Below, in pieces: positions 26,063 to 33,935 of a stretch of DNA of 64,000 nucleotides. Every line of letters begins with the position of its first letter. The first letter of the stretch is position 1. Under the pieces are notes generated by a model. That model searched no databases. It saw only the letters and a program-made list of their open reading frames with translations, and was not told the origin of the DNA. The stretch is from Pedobacter planticolens (lineage in GTDB: Bacteria; Bacteroidota; Bacteroidia; Sphingobacteriales; Sphingobacteriaceae). The DNA lies in the NCBI RefSeq assembly GCF_014172375.1, contig NZ_WNXD01000002.1, forward strand, positions 496,001-560,000, written 5' to 3'. The translations under genes and the position numbers were made by a program.

Positions 26063-26561
26063 TTGCTTTTTCTTCTTTTTTAGTTAACAATACTGCGCCA
26101 ACCATTGCCGTAAGCAATAAAATTGATGACAATTCAAATGGCAACATGAACGGGCCGAATAATTCTTTACCTAGGTTTTTAACTAATCCCAAATTTGGGT
26201 TTTGTAATACCAATGGGCTATTAATTGAAACTGCTTTGAATGAACCAACTAAGGTTACTAATAAACATCCACCAGCTATTACGCCTAAAATTTTAACTAA
26301 TGCTGATTTATTAGGTTCATTTTCCTTATTCAAGTTCAAAAGCATTAACACGAATAGGAATAAAACCATAATTGCACCCATGTAAACAATGAAATTTACA
26401 ACCGCTAAAAATTGTGCATTTAAGAGCACATAGTGAACTGTAAAAGTAAAAAAGGTAAGAATCAAGTATAAAACACTGTGGATTGGATTCTTCGAAAAGA
26501 TAACCATCAGTGAAAAAATGATGCTTAATGTTGCTACGAAATAGAATACTGATGTACCCAT
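26055..26561 (-). CDS. nuoJ: NADH-quinone oxidoreductase subunit J
   Basis: The 168-residue, five-helix membrane subunit of complex I has the usual NuoJ opening. FSKNPIHSVLYLILTFFTFTVHYVLL is a pi-bulge-type helix region, followed by NFIVYMGAIMVLFLFVLMLLN. The gene is separated from nuoI by 119 nt that hold a long inverted repeat, the only large gap in the operon apart from nuoA-nuoB. Confidence 0.95.
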   Translation of the reverse strand: MGTSVFYFVATLSIIFSLMVIFSKNPIHSVLYLILTFFTFTVHYVLLNAQFLAVVNFIVYMGAIMVLFLFVLMLLNLNKENEPNKSALVKILGVIAGGCLLVTLVGSFKAVSINSPLVLQNPNLGLVKNLGKELFGPFMLPFELSSILLLTAMVGAVLLTKKEEKANG

Positions 26562-26592
26562 TAATTTTCTTTTTGTTTAGTTATTAACCGTC

Positions 26593-26670
26593 TCGTCATT
26601 GCGAGGCACGAAGCAATCTCATTTGTTAAAGTCCATTGCTTTAGGATTGCTTCGTTCCTCGCAATGACGA
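26593..26670. repeat. Long near-perfect palindromic repeat between nuoI and nuoJ
   Basis: The arms 26593-26618 (TCGTCATTGCGAGGCACGAA...) and 26645-26670 (GATTGCTTCGTTCCTCGCAA...) are reverse complements at 25 of 26 positions, around a 26-nt loop. GC content is above that of the neighbourhood. The CGTCATTGCGAGG motif recurs as an intergenic palindrome in many bacterial genomes. In the nuo transcript it would fold into a very stable hairpin. Confidence 0.9.
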
Positions 26671-26680
26671 CTGTATTATA

Positions 26681-27178
26681 TTATTTCTCCAAAGGAGCTT
26701 CAACCAATTTATCTTTACCGTAAATAAAATCTTTACGTAAATAATCAGAAGGAACAATAGGTCCATCTAAATAAATCGCCTCTTTAGGGCAAGCCTCTTC
26801 ACACAATCCACAGAAAATGCAACGTAACATGTTGATTTCATAAACTGCAGCATATTTTTCTTCACGGTATAAATCTTTTTCTTCTGGTTTGCGTTCTGCG
26901 GCAATCATTGTAATTGCTTCTGCAGGACAAGATAAAGCACATAATCCACAAGCAGTACAACGTTCTCTACCTTCTTCATCTCTTTTTAAAGAATGCATTC
27001 CTCTCCAGTTGATAGAAAATTCTCTTTCCTGCTCTGGATATCTAATCGTTGAACTTTTCTTAAAAAAGTGGCTCATTGTAGTACCTAAACCTTTAACAAT
27101 AGCAGGCAAATACATGCGTTCTGCAAGGTTAAGAGGCTTTTGCTCTAGTACTTTTTTCTTGTTACTTAATGATTCCAT
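26681..27178 (-). CDS. nuoI: NADH-quinone oxidoreductase subunit I (2x[4Fe-4S])
   Basis: The 165-residue peripheral-arm subunit carries two ferredoxin-type motifs, CTACGLCALSCP and CIFCGLCEEACP, about 40 residues apart, which bind clusters N6a and N6b and pass electrons to NuoB. The N-terminal helix (LAERMYLPAIVKGLGTTMSHFF) docks at the membrane. The gene is 9 nt downstream of nuoH. Confidence 0.97.
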   Translation of the reverse strand: MESLSNKKKVLEQKPLNLAERMYLPAIVKGLGTTMSHFFKKSSTIRYPEQEREFSINWRGMHSLKRDEEGRERCTACGLCALSCPAEAITMIAAERKPEEKDLYREEKYAAVYEINMLRCIFCGLCEEACPKEAIYLDGPIVPSDYLRKDFIYGKDKLVEAPLEK

Positions 27179-27187
27179 ATCTCTCTC

Positions 27188-28225
27188 TTAAAACTTATTT
27201 ACAACAGCGATAACAATCCCTGTGACAATGATATTAGCAATTGCTAGTGGAATTAATGTTTTCCAACCTAAATTCATCAGCTGATCATAACGGAAACGAG
27301 GAATTGTCCAACGTACCCACATGAAGAAGAAGATAAATGCAAATATTTTAGCAAATAAAATAACTGTTCCAATTAATGCCGCCGTATTTGGGCTAACATG
27401 AGCTGCAACGGTATCCATCCAAGGGTAATTGTAACCACCAAAATATAATGTTGCCATCACGGCAGATGAAACAAACATGTTGATATATTCAGCAAATAGG
27501 TAAAAACCTAATTTCATTGAGGAATATTCTGTATGGTAACCCCCGATTAATTCAGTTTCACACTCAGGTAAATCGAATGGAGCACGGTTAGTTTCTGCAA
27601 AAGAACACACCATGAAAATGATGAATCCTAAGGGTTGATAAATTACATTCCAATGCCAACCGTGTTGCTGAGCAACAATTTCTTTTAGGCTTAATGTATT
27701 TGTCATTAAAAGCAAAGCGATGATAGATAAACCCATCGCCACTTCATAACTGATATTTTGAGAAGCTGCTCTAATTGCACTTAACAATGAATATTTATTG
27801 TTAGAAGCCCAACCACCAATCATTACACCATAAACACCTAATGAAACTACGCCAAAAAGATATAATACACCAACGTTAATATCTGTAACCTGCAAAGGAA
27901 CTACTCTTCCTCCAATGTTTAAATCTTGTCCCCAAGGAATAACTGCCGTACCAATACAAGCACAAAGCATAGCCAAACCTGGACCAACCATAAATAACCA
28001 TTTACTAGCGTTTGAAGGAATAATTTCTTCCTTCATGAACATTTTTAAACCGTCTGCTAAAGGTTGCAAAATACCAAAAGGACCAGCTCTATCCGGACCT
28101 AAACGGTCTTGTAAAAAAGCGGCCACTTTTCGCTCTGCATAAGTAGAATACATCGCTATTACCAAACTAATGGAAAACAAGATTGTTACCAGGGCAAATT
28201 TTTCGATTACAAAATTGATATCCAT
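27188..28225 (-). CDS. nuoH: NADH-quinone oxidoreductase subunit H
   Basis: The 345-residue, eight-helix subunit forms the quinone-access chamber of complex I. Conserved segments include AERKVAAFLQDRLGPDRAGPFGILQPLADGLK (about 29-60, quoted in part), EVAMGLSIIALLL, and FAETNRAPFDLPECETELIGGYHTEYSS, with acidic residues of the E-channel. Its ATG overlaps the nuoG stop by one base. Confidence 0.97.
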   Translation of the reverse strand: MDINFVIEKFALVTILFSISLVIAMYSTYAERKVAAFLQDRLGPDRAGPFGILQPLADGLKMFMKEEIIPSNASKWLFMVGPGLAMLCACIGTAVIPWGQDLNIGGRVVPLQVTDINVGVLYLFGVVSLGVYGVMIGGWASNNKYSLLSAIRAASQNISYEVAMGLSIIALLLMTNTLSLKEIVAQQHGWHWNVIYQPLGFIIFMVCSFAETNRAPFDLPECETELIGGYHTEYSSMKLGFYLFAEYINMFVSSAVMATLYFGGYNYPWMDTVAAHVSPNTAALIGTVILFAKIFAFIFFFMWVRWTIPRFRYDQLMNLGWKTLIPLAIANIIVTGIVIAVVNKF

Positions 28226-29235
28226 TAGAATTTACTGGTTTTTTCTAGTTCAACTTTATTAGCTTCTTGTAAAGCCAAATTTTCTTTAATTACTGGTAAA
28301 GGTCTAAAAGTTTCGTAGTGATTTGATGAAATTACCGAAGTATCTGAAATCTGAGTTGGATTTTCAATTGTCCAATCAGCTGTTGCTTTTTTCTCAAAAC
28401 GACATTCGTTACAAATAAATTCTTCTACCTCACCAAATTGATCTTTACGAGCAGTAACACGTAAAACATCTGCTCCTTTATACCAAAGCGTTACTTTACC
28501 GTTGCATTTTTCGTGGTTACAATCACGATGTGCATCAACAGGTTTAGTAAACCAAACTCTATTTTTAAACCTAAAAGTTTTATCAGTTAAAGCACCTACT
28601 GGACAAACATCAATTACATTTCCAGAGAAATCATTATCAACTGCAGCTTGTATATAAGTAGAAATTTCAGAGTGATCTCCACGATTTAAAATACCATGAA
28701 CACGCTTATTTGTAATTTGATCAGCTACAAAAACACAACGATAGCATAAAATGCAACGATTCATGTGTAACTGAATTTTATCGCCAATATCTATTCTTTC
28801 AAAAGTACGACGCTCAAATTCATAACGTGTGCGTTGTAATCCGTTTTCGTAACCTAAGTTTTGCAAATCACACTCACCAGCTTGGTCGCAAACTGGGCAA
28901 TCTAATGGGTGATTAATCAATAACATCTCTACCACACCACTTCTCGCTTCCAAAACCTCTGGTGAAGTAATATTTTGCACTTCCATGCCATCCATAACTG
29001 TGGTACGACAAGATGCAACCAATTTAGGCATTGGACGTGGGTCTTTTTCAGAACCTTTACTTACTTTAACAATACACGTACGGCATTTACCACCACTTCC
29101 TTCTAATTTAGAGTAATAGCACATTGCAGGCGGAACAATATCACCCCCAATTTGCCTTGCTGCATTGAGAATAGTTGTACCTAGCGCTACTTCTACCGTG
29201 ATCCCGTCTATCGTTACTTTCATTAAGTCAGCCAT
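28225..29235 (-). CDS. nuoG: Short NuoG-like iron-sulfur subunit of complex I
   Basis: The 336-residue protein sits in the nuoG position but is far shorter than usual (700-900). It has an N-terminal [2Fe-2S] domain with CYYSKLEGSGGKCRTC, the HxxxCxxCxxxxxC cluster motif in HPLDCPVCDQAGEC, a [4Fe-4S] motif CILCYRCV with CPVGAL, and a final four-cysteine domain (CNHEKC and CNEC). It ends before the large molybdopterin-like domain. All electron-transfer clusters appear to be kept, so it should work as a minimal NuoG. The same short form is, to my knowledge, common in Bacteroidota. Confidence 0.92.
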   Translation of the reverse strand: MADLMKVTIDGITVEVALGTTILNAARQIGGDIVPPAMCYYSKLEGSGGKCRTCIVKVSKGSEKDPRPMPKLVASCRTTVMDGMEVQNITSPEVLEARSGVVEMLLINHPLDCPVCDQAGECDLQNLGYENGLQRTRYEFERRTFERIDIGDKIQLHMNRCILCYRCVFVADQITNKRVHGILNRGDHSEISTYIQAAVDNDFSGNVIDVCPVGALTDKTFRFKNRVWFTKPVDAHRDCNHEKCNGKVTLWYKGADVLRVTARKDQFGEVEEFICNECRFEKKATADWTIENPTQISDTSVISSNHYETFRPLPVIKENLALQEANKVELEKTSKF

Positions 29236-29237
29236 GA

Positions 29238-30614
29238 TTAAATATTATCCTGTTTAACCTCTTCAACTTTTTTCTCTATCGGAACAGCATAATTGGCAAT
29301 GCCATAATTGCTGCTTAAGCTTTTCACTGGCTCTTTTACATGCCATTCAAACTCATCTCTAAAATGTCTAATTGCACTTGCAACTGGCCAAGCCGCTGCA
29401 TCGCCCAATGGACAAATAGTATTTCCTTCTATTTTACGCTGAACATCCCAAAGCAATTCTATATCGCTCATTTTGCCATGTCCGTATTCTATTCTATGCA
29501 ATATTTTCTCCAACCAACCTGTTCCTTCACGACAAGGAGAGCATTGTCCGCAACTTTCATGATGATAGAAACGAGCAAAATTCCAAGTATTTCTAACAAT
29601 ACATTGGTCTTCATCAAATGCAATAAAACCTCCAGATCCCATCATCGTCCCAGTTGCAAAACCACCTTCAGAAAGTGATTCGTAACTCATTAAACGAGGT
29701 TCACCATTGGCATATTTAAGTGTTAAGTTTGCTGGTAAAATTGGCACCGAAGAACCTCCAGCTACAGTAGCTTTTAGTCTTTTTCCATTAGCAATACCAC
29801 CACAATATTCATCAGAATAGATAAATTCTTCAACTGGCAAGCCTAATTCAATTTCATAAACTCCTGGTTTTACCAAGTTTCCAGAAGCTGATATTAATTT
29901 TGTACCTGTACTTCTACCGATACCTACTTTTGCATATTCATCACCACCATCATTAATAATTGGCACAACTGCAGCAATAGATTCTACATTATTTACTACT
30001 GTTGGACAACCATATAATCCAGCAATTGCTGGAAAAGGAGGTTTAATACGAGGATTTCCTCTTTTACCTTCTAATGATTCTAACAAAGCAGTTTCTTCTC
30101 CGCAAATGTAAGCACCACCACCTAGTTGTACGTATAATTCTAAATCGTAGCCTGTTCCTAAAATGTTTTTCCCTAAAAACCCAGCAGCTTTAGCTTCAGC
30201 AATTGCTTTTTCTAAAATGCGGATTTGAGGCATCATTTCACCACGCACATAAATGTATGATGTTTTAGCACCAAGGGCGAAACTTGCCACAATCATTCCT
30301 TCAATTAATGCATGAGGAATGTAGGTCATTAAATATCTGTCTTTAAAAGTTCCAGGCTCTGATTCATCAGCGTTGCATACCAAATAACGAGCAACTCCTT
30401 CTGGCTTAGCCAAAAAACTCCATTTCATCCCCGTTGGGAAACCTGCACCACCGCGGCCACGTAAACCAGATTTTTTAACTTCTTCCACCACTTCATCAGG
30501 TGTTAAAGTTTTCAAAGCTTTTTCTACGGCTCGGTAACCGCCTTTTTGGCGATAAACTTCCAGCGTATTAATGCCAGGTACGTTGATATGTTCGAGTAAT
30601 AGTTTACGTCCCAT
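29238..30614 (-). CDS. nuoF: NADH-quinone oxidoreductase subunit F (NADH/FMN-binding)
   Basis: The 458-residue subunit oxidises NADH and passes electrons to FMN and cluster N3. It has the FMN/NADH glycine motif [17 protein letters not shown] near 60, [32 protein letters not shown] near 185, and the cluster motif [14 protein letters not shown] near 360 with a later Cys in [12 protein letters not shown]. It abuts nuoE (one-base overlap) and nuoG (2-nt gap). Confidence 0.98.
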   Translation of the reverse strand: MGRKLLLEHINVPGINTLEVYRQKGGYRAVEKALKTLTPDEVVEEVKKSGLRGRGGAGFPTGMKWSFLAKPEGVARYLVCNADESEPGTFKDRYLMTYIPHALIEGMIVASFALGAKTSYIYVRGEMMPQIRILEKAIAEAKAAGFLGKNILGTGYDLELYVQLGGGAYICGEETALLESLEGKRGNPRIKPPFPAIAGLYGCPTVVNNVESIAAVVPIINDGGDEYAKVGIGRSTGTKLISASGNLVKPGVYEIELGLPVEEFIYSDEYCGGIANGKRLKATVAGGSSVPILPANLTLKYANGEPRLMSYESLSEGGFATGTMMGSGGFIAFDEDQCIVRNTWNFARFYHHESCGQCSPCREGTGWLEKILHRIEYGHGKMSDIELLWDVQRKIEGNTICPLGDAAAWPVASAIRHFRDEFEWHVKEPVKSLSSNYGIANYAVPIEKKVEEVKQDNI

Positions 30615-31126
30615 TATTTCTTGCGTAAATCATCTATTAATTGATCAACTGATTGCTCAGTTAAGTTTTCATAGAAAGTATATTCCGGACCAATTTGTAA
30701 TACTGGAGCATATCCACATGCCGCTAAACATTCAACACCTCTCCAGCTAAATAAACCATCTTCAGTAACTTCACCTTCTTTAACGCCAAGTTTACTTTCA
30801 ATATGATCCATTATTTTTTCTGCACCAACTAAGCAACAAGGTCCAGTACGGCAAACTTCTAATACATATTTTCCTTTTGGTTGTAAAAAGTACATGCTAT
30901 AAAAAGATGCAACCTCATACACTTCAATTGGTTCTATATTTAAATATTCAGCAACTTTATCCATTGCCAAAGGACTTGTCCAACCAAATTCTGCCTGTAC
31001 CAAATGTAAAATAGGTAGCAAAGCTGATTTTTGTTTTCCCTCTGGATAACGTGATACAATTTCATCAAAATTGGCAAGCAAAACCGATGAAAATTCTACA
31101 GGTTGTGTTTCTTCTACTTTAAGCAT
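30614..31126 (-). CDS. nuoE: NADH-quinone oxidoreductase subunit E ([2Fe-2S])
   Basis: The 170-residue thioredoxin-like [2Fe-2S] subunit carries the four ligand cysteines in CRTGPCCLVGAE and ECLAACGYAPV. The YEVASFYSMYFLQPKGK region before the first Cys is typical. It binds cluster N1a in the dehydrogenase module with NuoF. It overlaps nuoD by 8 nt. Confidence 0.97.
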   Translation of the reverse strand: MLKVEETQPVEFSSVLLANFDEIVSRYPEGKQKSALLPILHLVQAEFGWTSPLAMDKVAEYLNIEPIEVYEVASFYSMYFLQPKGKYVLEVCRTGPCCLVGAEKIMDHIESKLGVKEGEVTEDGLFSWRGVECLAACGYAPVLQIGPEYTFYENLTEQSVDQLIDDLRKK

Positions 31127-32333
31127 CTAATTCTCCTGCAATAATGTTCATGCTACTCATGTTAATAATGGCATCCGATAACAACATGCCTTCACTCATT
31201 TTTGCAAACATTGAATAATTAATAAAACTAGGTCTTCTAAAGTGTAAACGATAAGGAGTTCTACCACCATCGTTGATCAAATAAAAACCTAATTCTCCAT
31301 TACCACCTTCTACAGCGTGGTAAACTTCTGCTTTTGGCGCATCAATTTCGCCCATCACAATTTTAAAGTGATAGATTAATGCTTCCATATTATTATAAAC
31401 TTCTTCTTTTCCTGGCAAATAAAATTCTGGAACATCAGCGTGGAAAATTCCTTTAGGTTCAGATTTTAATTTCTCTAAAGCTTGCTCAATAATCCTCACA
31501 CTTTGCCACATTTCTTCATTTCGCACCAAATAACGATCATAAATATCGCCACTTGTACCTACCGGAATTTCGAAATCAAAATCTTGATAAGATGAATAAG
31601 GCTCACTCACACGAACATCATAATCTACACCCGTTGCACGTAATAGCGGGCCAGTCCAACCATAACTTAAAGCAGTTTCTTGAGTAACTTCGGCAACGCC
31701 AGCTGTACGATCAATAAAAATACGGTTACGGTTTAACAAGCTTTCAAATTCTCTTAGTGCTACAGGGAATTCTTTTAAAAATTTATTAATTTTCGCAAAG
31801 GCGATGTCATTAAAATCTCTTTCTAAACCTCCAATACGACCAATGTTAGTGGTTAAACGAGCTCCACAAATTTCTTCATAGATTTCGTAAATATGCTCTC
31901 TAAATTGGAACAAATAAAGGAAAGTTGTAGTTGCACCAGTATCTTGCGCAATAATGGTATTGCAAATGATATGGTCAGAAATCCTAGCCAATTCCATGAT
32001 AATTACACGTAGATAATCTACACGTTTAGGAATTTGGATATTCAATAATTTTTCAACCGTCATGTGCCATCCCATGTTATTAATTGGAGATGAACAGTAG
32101 TTTAAACGATCTGTTAAAGGTGTAATTTGATAGAACGGACGGTGTTCAGCAATTTTTTCAAATGCTCTGTGGATATATCCAATAGTAGAAACACCGCTTA
32201 CAATACGCTCGCCATCTAGCTGCAATACGTTTTGGAAAACACCGTGTGTAGCAGGGTGAGTTGGACCTAAATTTAGGGTTACCAATTCGCTCTGCGGGTC
32301 ATTATCTGTATATACTGGTTGATTATGCTTCAT
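31119..32333 (-). CDS. nuoD: NADH-quinone oxidoreductase subunit D (49 kDa)
   Basis: The 404-residue quinone-site subunit has LNLGPTHPATHGVFQNVLQLDGE at 20-42 (first part quoted), the quinone-head His in that loop, YIHRAFEKIAEHR, and DRLNYCSSPINNMGWHMTVEKL. The C-terminal RLHFRRPSFINYSMFAKM also matches. The hydrogenase-like Ni-Fe cysteines are lost, as expected. It lies 3 nt after nuoC, a separate gene here rather than fused as nuoCD in E. coli. Confidence 0.97.
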   Translation of the reverse strand: MKHNQPVYTDNDPQSELVTLNLGPTHPATHGVFQNVLQLDGERIVSGVSTIGYIHRAFEKIAEHRPFYQITPLTDRLNYCSSPINNMGWHMTVEKLLNIQIPKRVDYLRVIIMELARISDHIICNTIIAQDTGATTTFLYLFQFREHIYEIYEEICGARLTTNIGRIGGLERDFNDIAFAKINKFLKEFPVALREFESLLNRNRIFIDRTAGVAEVTQETALSYGWTGPLLRATGVDYDVRVSEPYSSYQDFDFEIPVGTSGDIYDRYLVRNEEMWQSVRIIEQALEKLKSEPKGIFHADVPEFYLPGKEEVYNNMEALIYHFKIVMGEIDAPKAEVYHAVEGGNGELGFYLINDGGRTPYRLHFRRPSFINYSMFAKMSEGMLLSDAIINMSSMNIIAGELDA

Positions 32334-32336
32334 GTG

Positions 32337-32837
32337 TTATCTACCAAAGTATTCGTCTTTTTTATCAACTCTATTAGGGTCTTCTAACGGATATTGTTTT
32401 AACATCGGATGTACATTAAGTTCATCCATGTTTAAAATCCTTCTCAAATCAGGATGTCCTTCAAACTTAACTCCGAAAAAATCATAGGTTTCTCTTTCCA
32501 TCCAATTTGCCGAGTTCCACAAAGTGGATGCCGTTGGAATAGTCGCATCATTTTCATGAAGAAAAACCTTTAATCTTACTCTAATTCCATTTACCATACT
32601 ATGCAAATGATAAACTACAGCAATCTGATTTTTCTCAGGATAATGAACTGCTGTTAAATCGGTTAAGAAATTAAAATTGATTTTTCCATTCTCTTTCAAG
32701 AAAGACAAAACATTTACAATTTTATCTTTAGTAGTAGAAAAAGTAAGCAATCCATAAGGTTCTGTTACATCAAAAAGTTGCTCGCCGAATTTTTCGCCTA
32801 GCAAATTAATGATTTCTGTATTTGTTGCTTTAGCCAT
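32337..32837 (-). CDS. nuoC: NADH-quinone oxidoreductase subunit C (30 kDa)
   Basis: The 166-residue protein has the 30-kDa subunit signature WMERETYDFFGVKFEGHPDLRRIL (about residues 111-134, quoted in part) and the NQIAVVYHLHSM strand. It bridges the Q module of complex I. It overlaps nuoB by one base. A separate nuoC and nuoD arrangement is usual outside Enterobacteria. Confidence 0.96.
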   Translation of the reverse strand: MAKATNTEIINLLGEKFGEQLFDVTEPYGLLTFSTTKDKIVNVLSFLKENGKINFNFLTDLTAVHYPEKNQIAVVYHLHSMVNGIRVRLKVFLHENDATIPTASTLWNSANWMERETYDFFGVKFEGHPDLRRILNMDELNVHPMLKQYPLEDPNRVDKKDEYFGR

Positions 32838-33391
32838 TATTCTATTCCGTATGAAGCTAACATTTGTTTATACTGATCTGAATATCTTCTTCTGCCTGAT
32901 TCGTTTTTAACTAATTCTTGGATTTTCCCGAAACCATCTAAAATAGCTTCTGGGCGAGGAGGACAACCTGGAACATAAACATCCACAGGAATAATCTCAT
33001 CAATTCCTTGTAACACAGAATAGGTATCAAAAATACCCCCGCTAGATGCGCAAGCACCAACAGCGATAACCCAACGAGGTTCTGCCATTTGTAAATATAC
33101 TTGCTTAAGTACTGGCCCCATTTTTTTTGCGATGGTACCCATTACCATTAATAAATCTGCTTGACGTGGAGAAAAACTTAATCTTTCTGCGCCAAAACGA
33201 CCAAAATCGTAATGAGAACCCATAGTTGCCATAAATTCAATTCCACAGCAAGAAGTAGCAAATGGCAAGGGCCATAACGAATGTGAACGAGCCAACCCTA
33301 TTACCTTATCTAAGGAAGTGGCAAAAAAGCCTGAGCCTTCTATACCTGGTGGCGCATCTACTATATTGATTTCACTCATGTTTTTAAACAA
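32837..33391 (-). CDS. nuoB: NADH-quinone oxidoreductase subunit B (cluster N2)
   Basis: The 184-residue protein binds the terminal cluster N2. It has the tandem cysteines in SLWPLPFATSCCGIEFMA, then DLLMVMGTIAKKM, GACASSGGIFDTYSV and VPGCPPRPEAILDG, covering all four ligands. Its ATG is 94 nt downstream of nuoA, a gap with its own hairpin and possible promoter. Confidence 0.98.
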   Translation of the reverse strand: MFKNMSEINIVDAPPGIEGSGFFATSLDKVIGLARSHSLWPLPFATSCCGIEFMATMGSHYDFGRFGAERLSFSPRQADLLMVMGTIAKKMGPVLKQVYLQMAEPRWVIAVGACASSGGIFDTYSVLQGIDEIIPVDVYVPGCPPRPEAILDGFGKIQELVKNESGRRRYSDQYKQMLASYGIE

Positions 33392-33397
33392 AAAATG

Positions 33398-33430
33398 CTT
33401 ATTCCTAATCGAGAATAAGCAACAAATTTA
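33398..33430 (-). promoter_or_regulatory. Hairpin and -7-like box in the nuoA-nuoB gap
   Basis: On the minus strand TAAATTTG (33430 down to 33423) fully matches the -7 consensus. It is followed at once by a hairpin TGCTTATTC/GAATAAGCA (33399-33407 with 33413-33421) and a T-rich run. The box could be an internal nuo promoter, with the hairpin as a 5' leader, or the hairpin could partly attenuate read-through from nuoA. Confidence 0.45.
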
Positions 33431-33485
33431 CAATATTTAACAAGCAAATAGTTAAGGGATTGGCATTTAGAATTAATCTAAATAA

Positions 33486-33857
33486 TTAATTCCAATCTAG
33501 TGCTTTTTTCTTTAAAATGTAGATAAACCCTAGTAAAAGTGTCCCCATAAAGATGAACATCTCAATTATTCCATTCCAACCTAACTCTCTAAAGTTCACA
33601 GCCCAAGGATACATGAAGATTACTTCAACATCAAACAATACAAAAAGTATCGCTACCAAAAAATATTTAATAGAAAATGGCTGACGAGCATTACCTACTG
33701 ATTTTACTCCTGCTTCAAAAGTAGAAAGTTTATCACTTGTTTTACGTTTTGGACCTAAAAAGTGAGTAGCAAATAGAGTTACTACAACAAATCCTAAGGC
33801 AACAATAACTTGAAATATGATAGGTAAAAAATCGTGTGCTGTACTTGTAGTTTCCAT
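33486..33857 (-). CDS. nuoA: NADH-quinone oxidoreductase subunit A
   Basis: This is the first gene of the nuo operon and encodes a three-helix subunit of 123 residues from ATG 33857. The typical motifs are FLGPKRKTSDKLSTFEAGVKSVG and RQPFSIKYFLVAILFVLFDVEVIFMYPWA. A TTG start at 33875 would add six residues but overlaps the -7 box TAATTTTG, so the ATG is preferred. It carries a conserved Cys position replaced by Phe-Glu-Ala-Gly, as in many bacteria where the 'ExxxPxG' loop varies. Confidence 0.95.
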   Translation of the reverse strand: METTSTAHDFLPIIFQVIVALGFVVVTLFATHFLGPKRKTSDKLSTFEAGVKSVGNARQPFSIKYFLVAILFVLFDVEVIFMYPWAVNFRELGWNGIIEMFIFMGTLLLGFIYILKKKALDWN

Positions 33858-33872
33858 GTATATTATTTTAGA

Positions 33873-33903
33873 CAAAATTAAAAGAAAAAGGCAGGATTAC
33901 AAA
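33873..33903 (-). promoter_or_regulatory. Promoter of the nuo operon
   Basis: On the minus strand TTTG (33903-33900), 19 nt, then TAATTTTG (33880-33873), a full match to the Bacteroidota consensus, 15 nt upstream of the nuoA ATG. Its -33 element lies in the loop of the upstream gene's terminator. Confidence 0.75.
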
Positions 33904-33918
33904 CCCTGCCTTTTCTTT
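33881..33918 (-). terminator. Terminator of the TPR gene
   Basis: The arms 33881-33895 (AAAGAAAAAGGCAGG) and 33905-33918 (CCTGCCTTTTCTTT) pair fully except for one bulged A. T-run follows on the minus strand. It ends the exbB-to-TPR locus just before nuo. Confidence 0.85.
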
Positions 33919-33935
33919 TATTAGTTTAAGAATTA

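Noticed and set aside
26026..26385. 119-codon plus-strand frame across nuoJ/nuoK
   Set aside because: Entirely antisense to nuoJ with no family pattern; arises from membrane-protein codon bias.
26593..26670. Insertion sequence in the nuo operon
   Set aside because: Only 78 bp, with no transposase frame; it is a palindromic repeat, not an IS.
28225..29235. nuoG as a truncated pseudogene
   Set aside because: All cluster motifs are intact, it overlaps nuoH cleanly, and no remnant of the missing domain follows; short NuoG appears to be a lineage feature.
33486..33875. TTG start of nuoA at 33875
   Set aside because: It falls on the -7 box TAATTTTG of the nuo promoter, so it cannot be in the transcript; ATG at 33857 is used.
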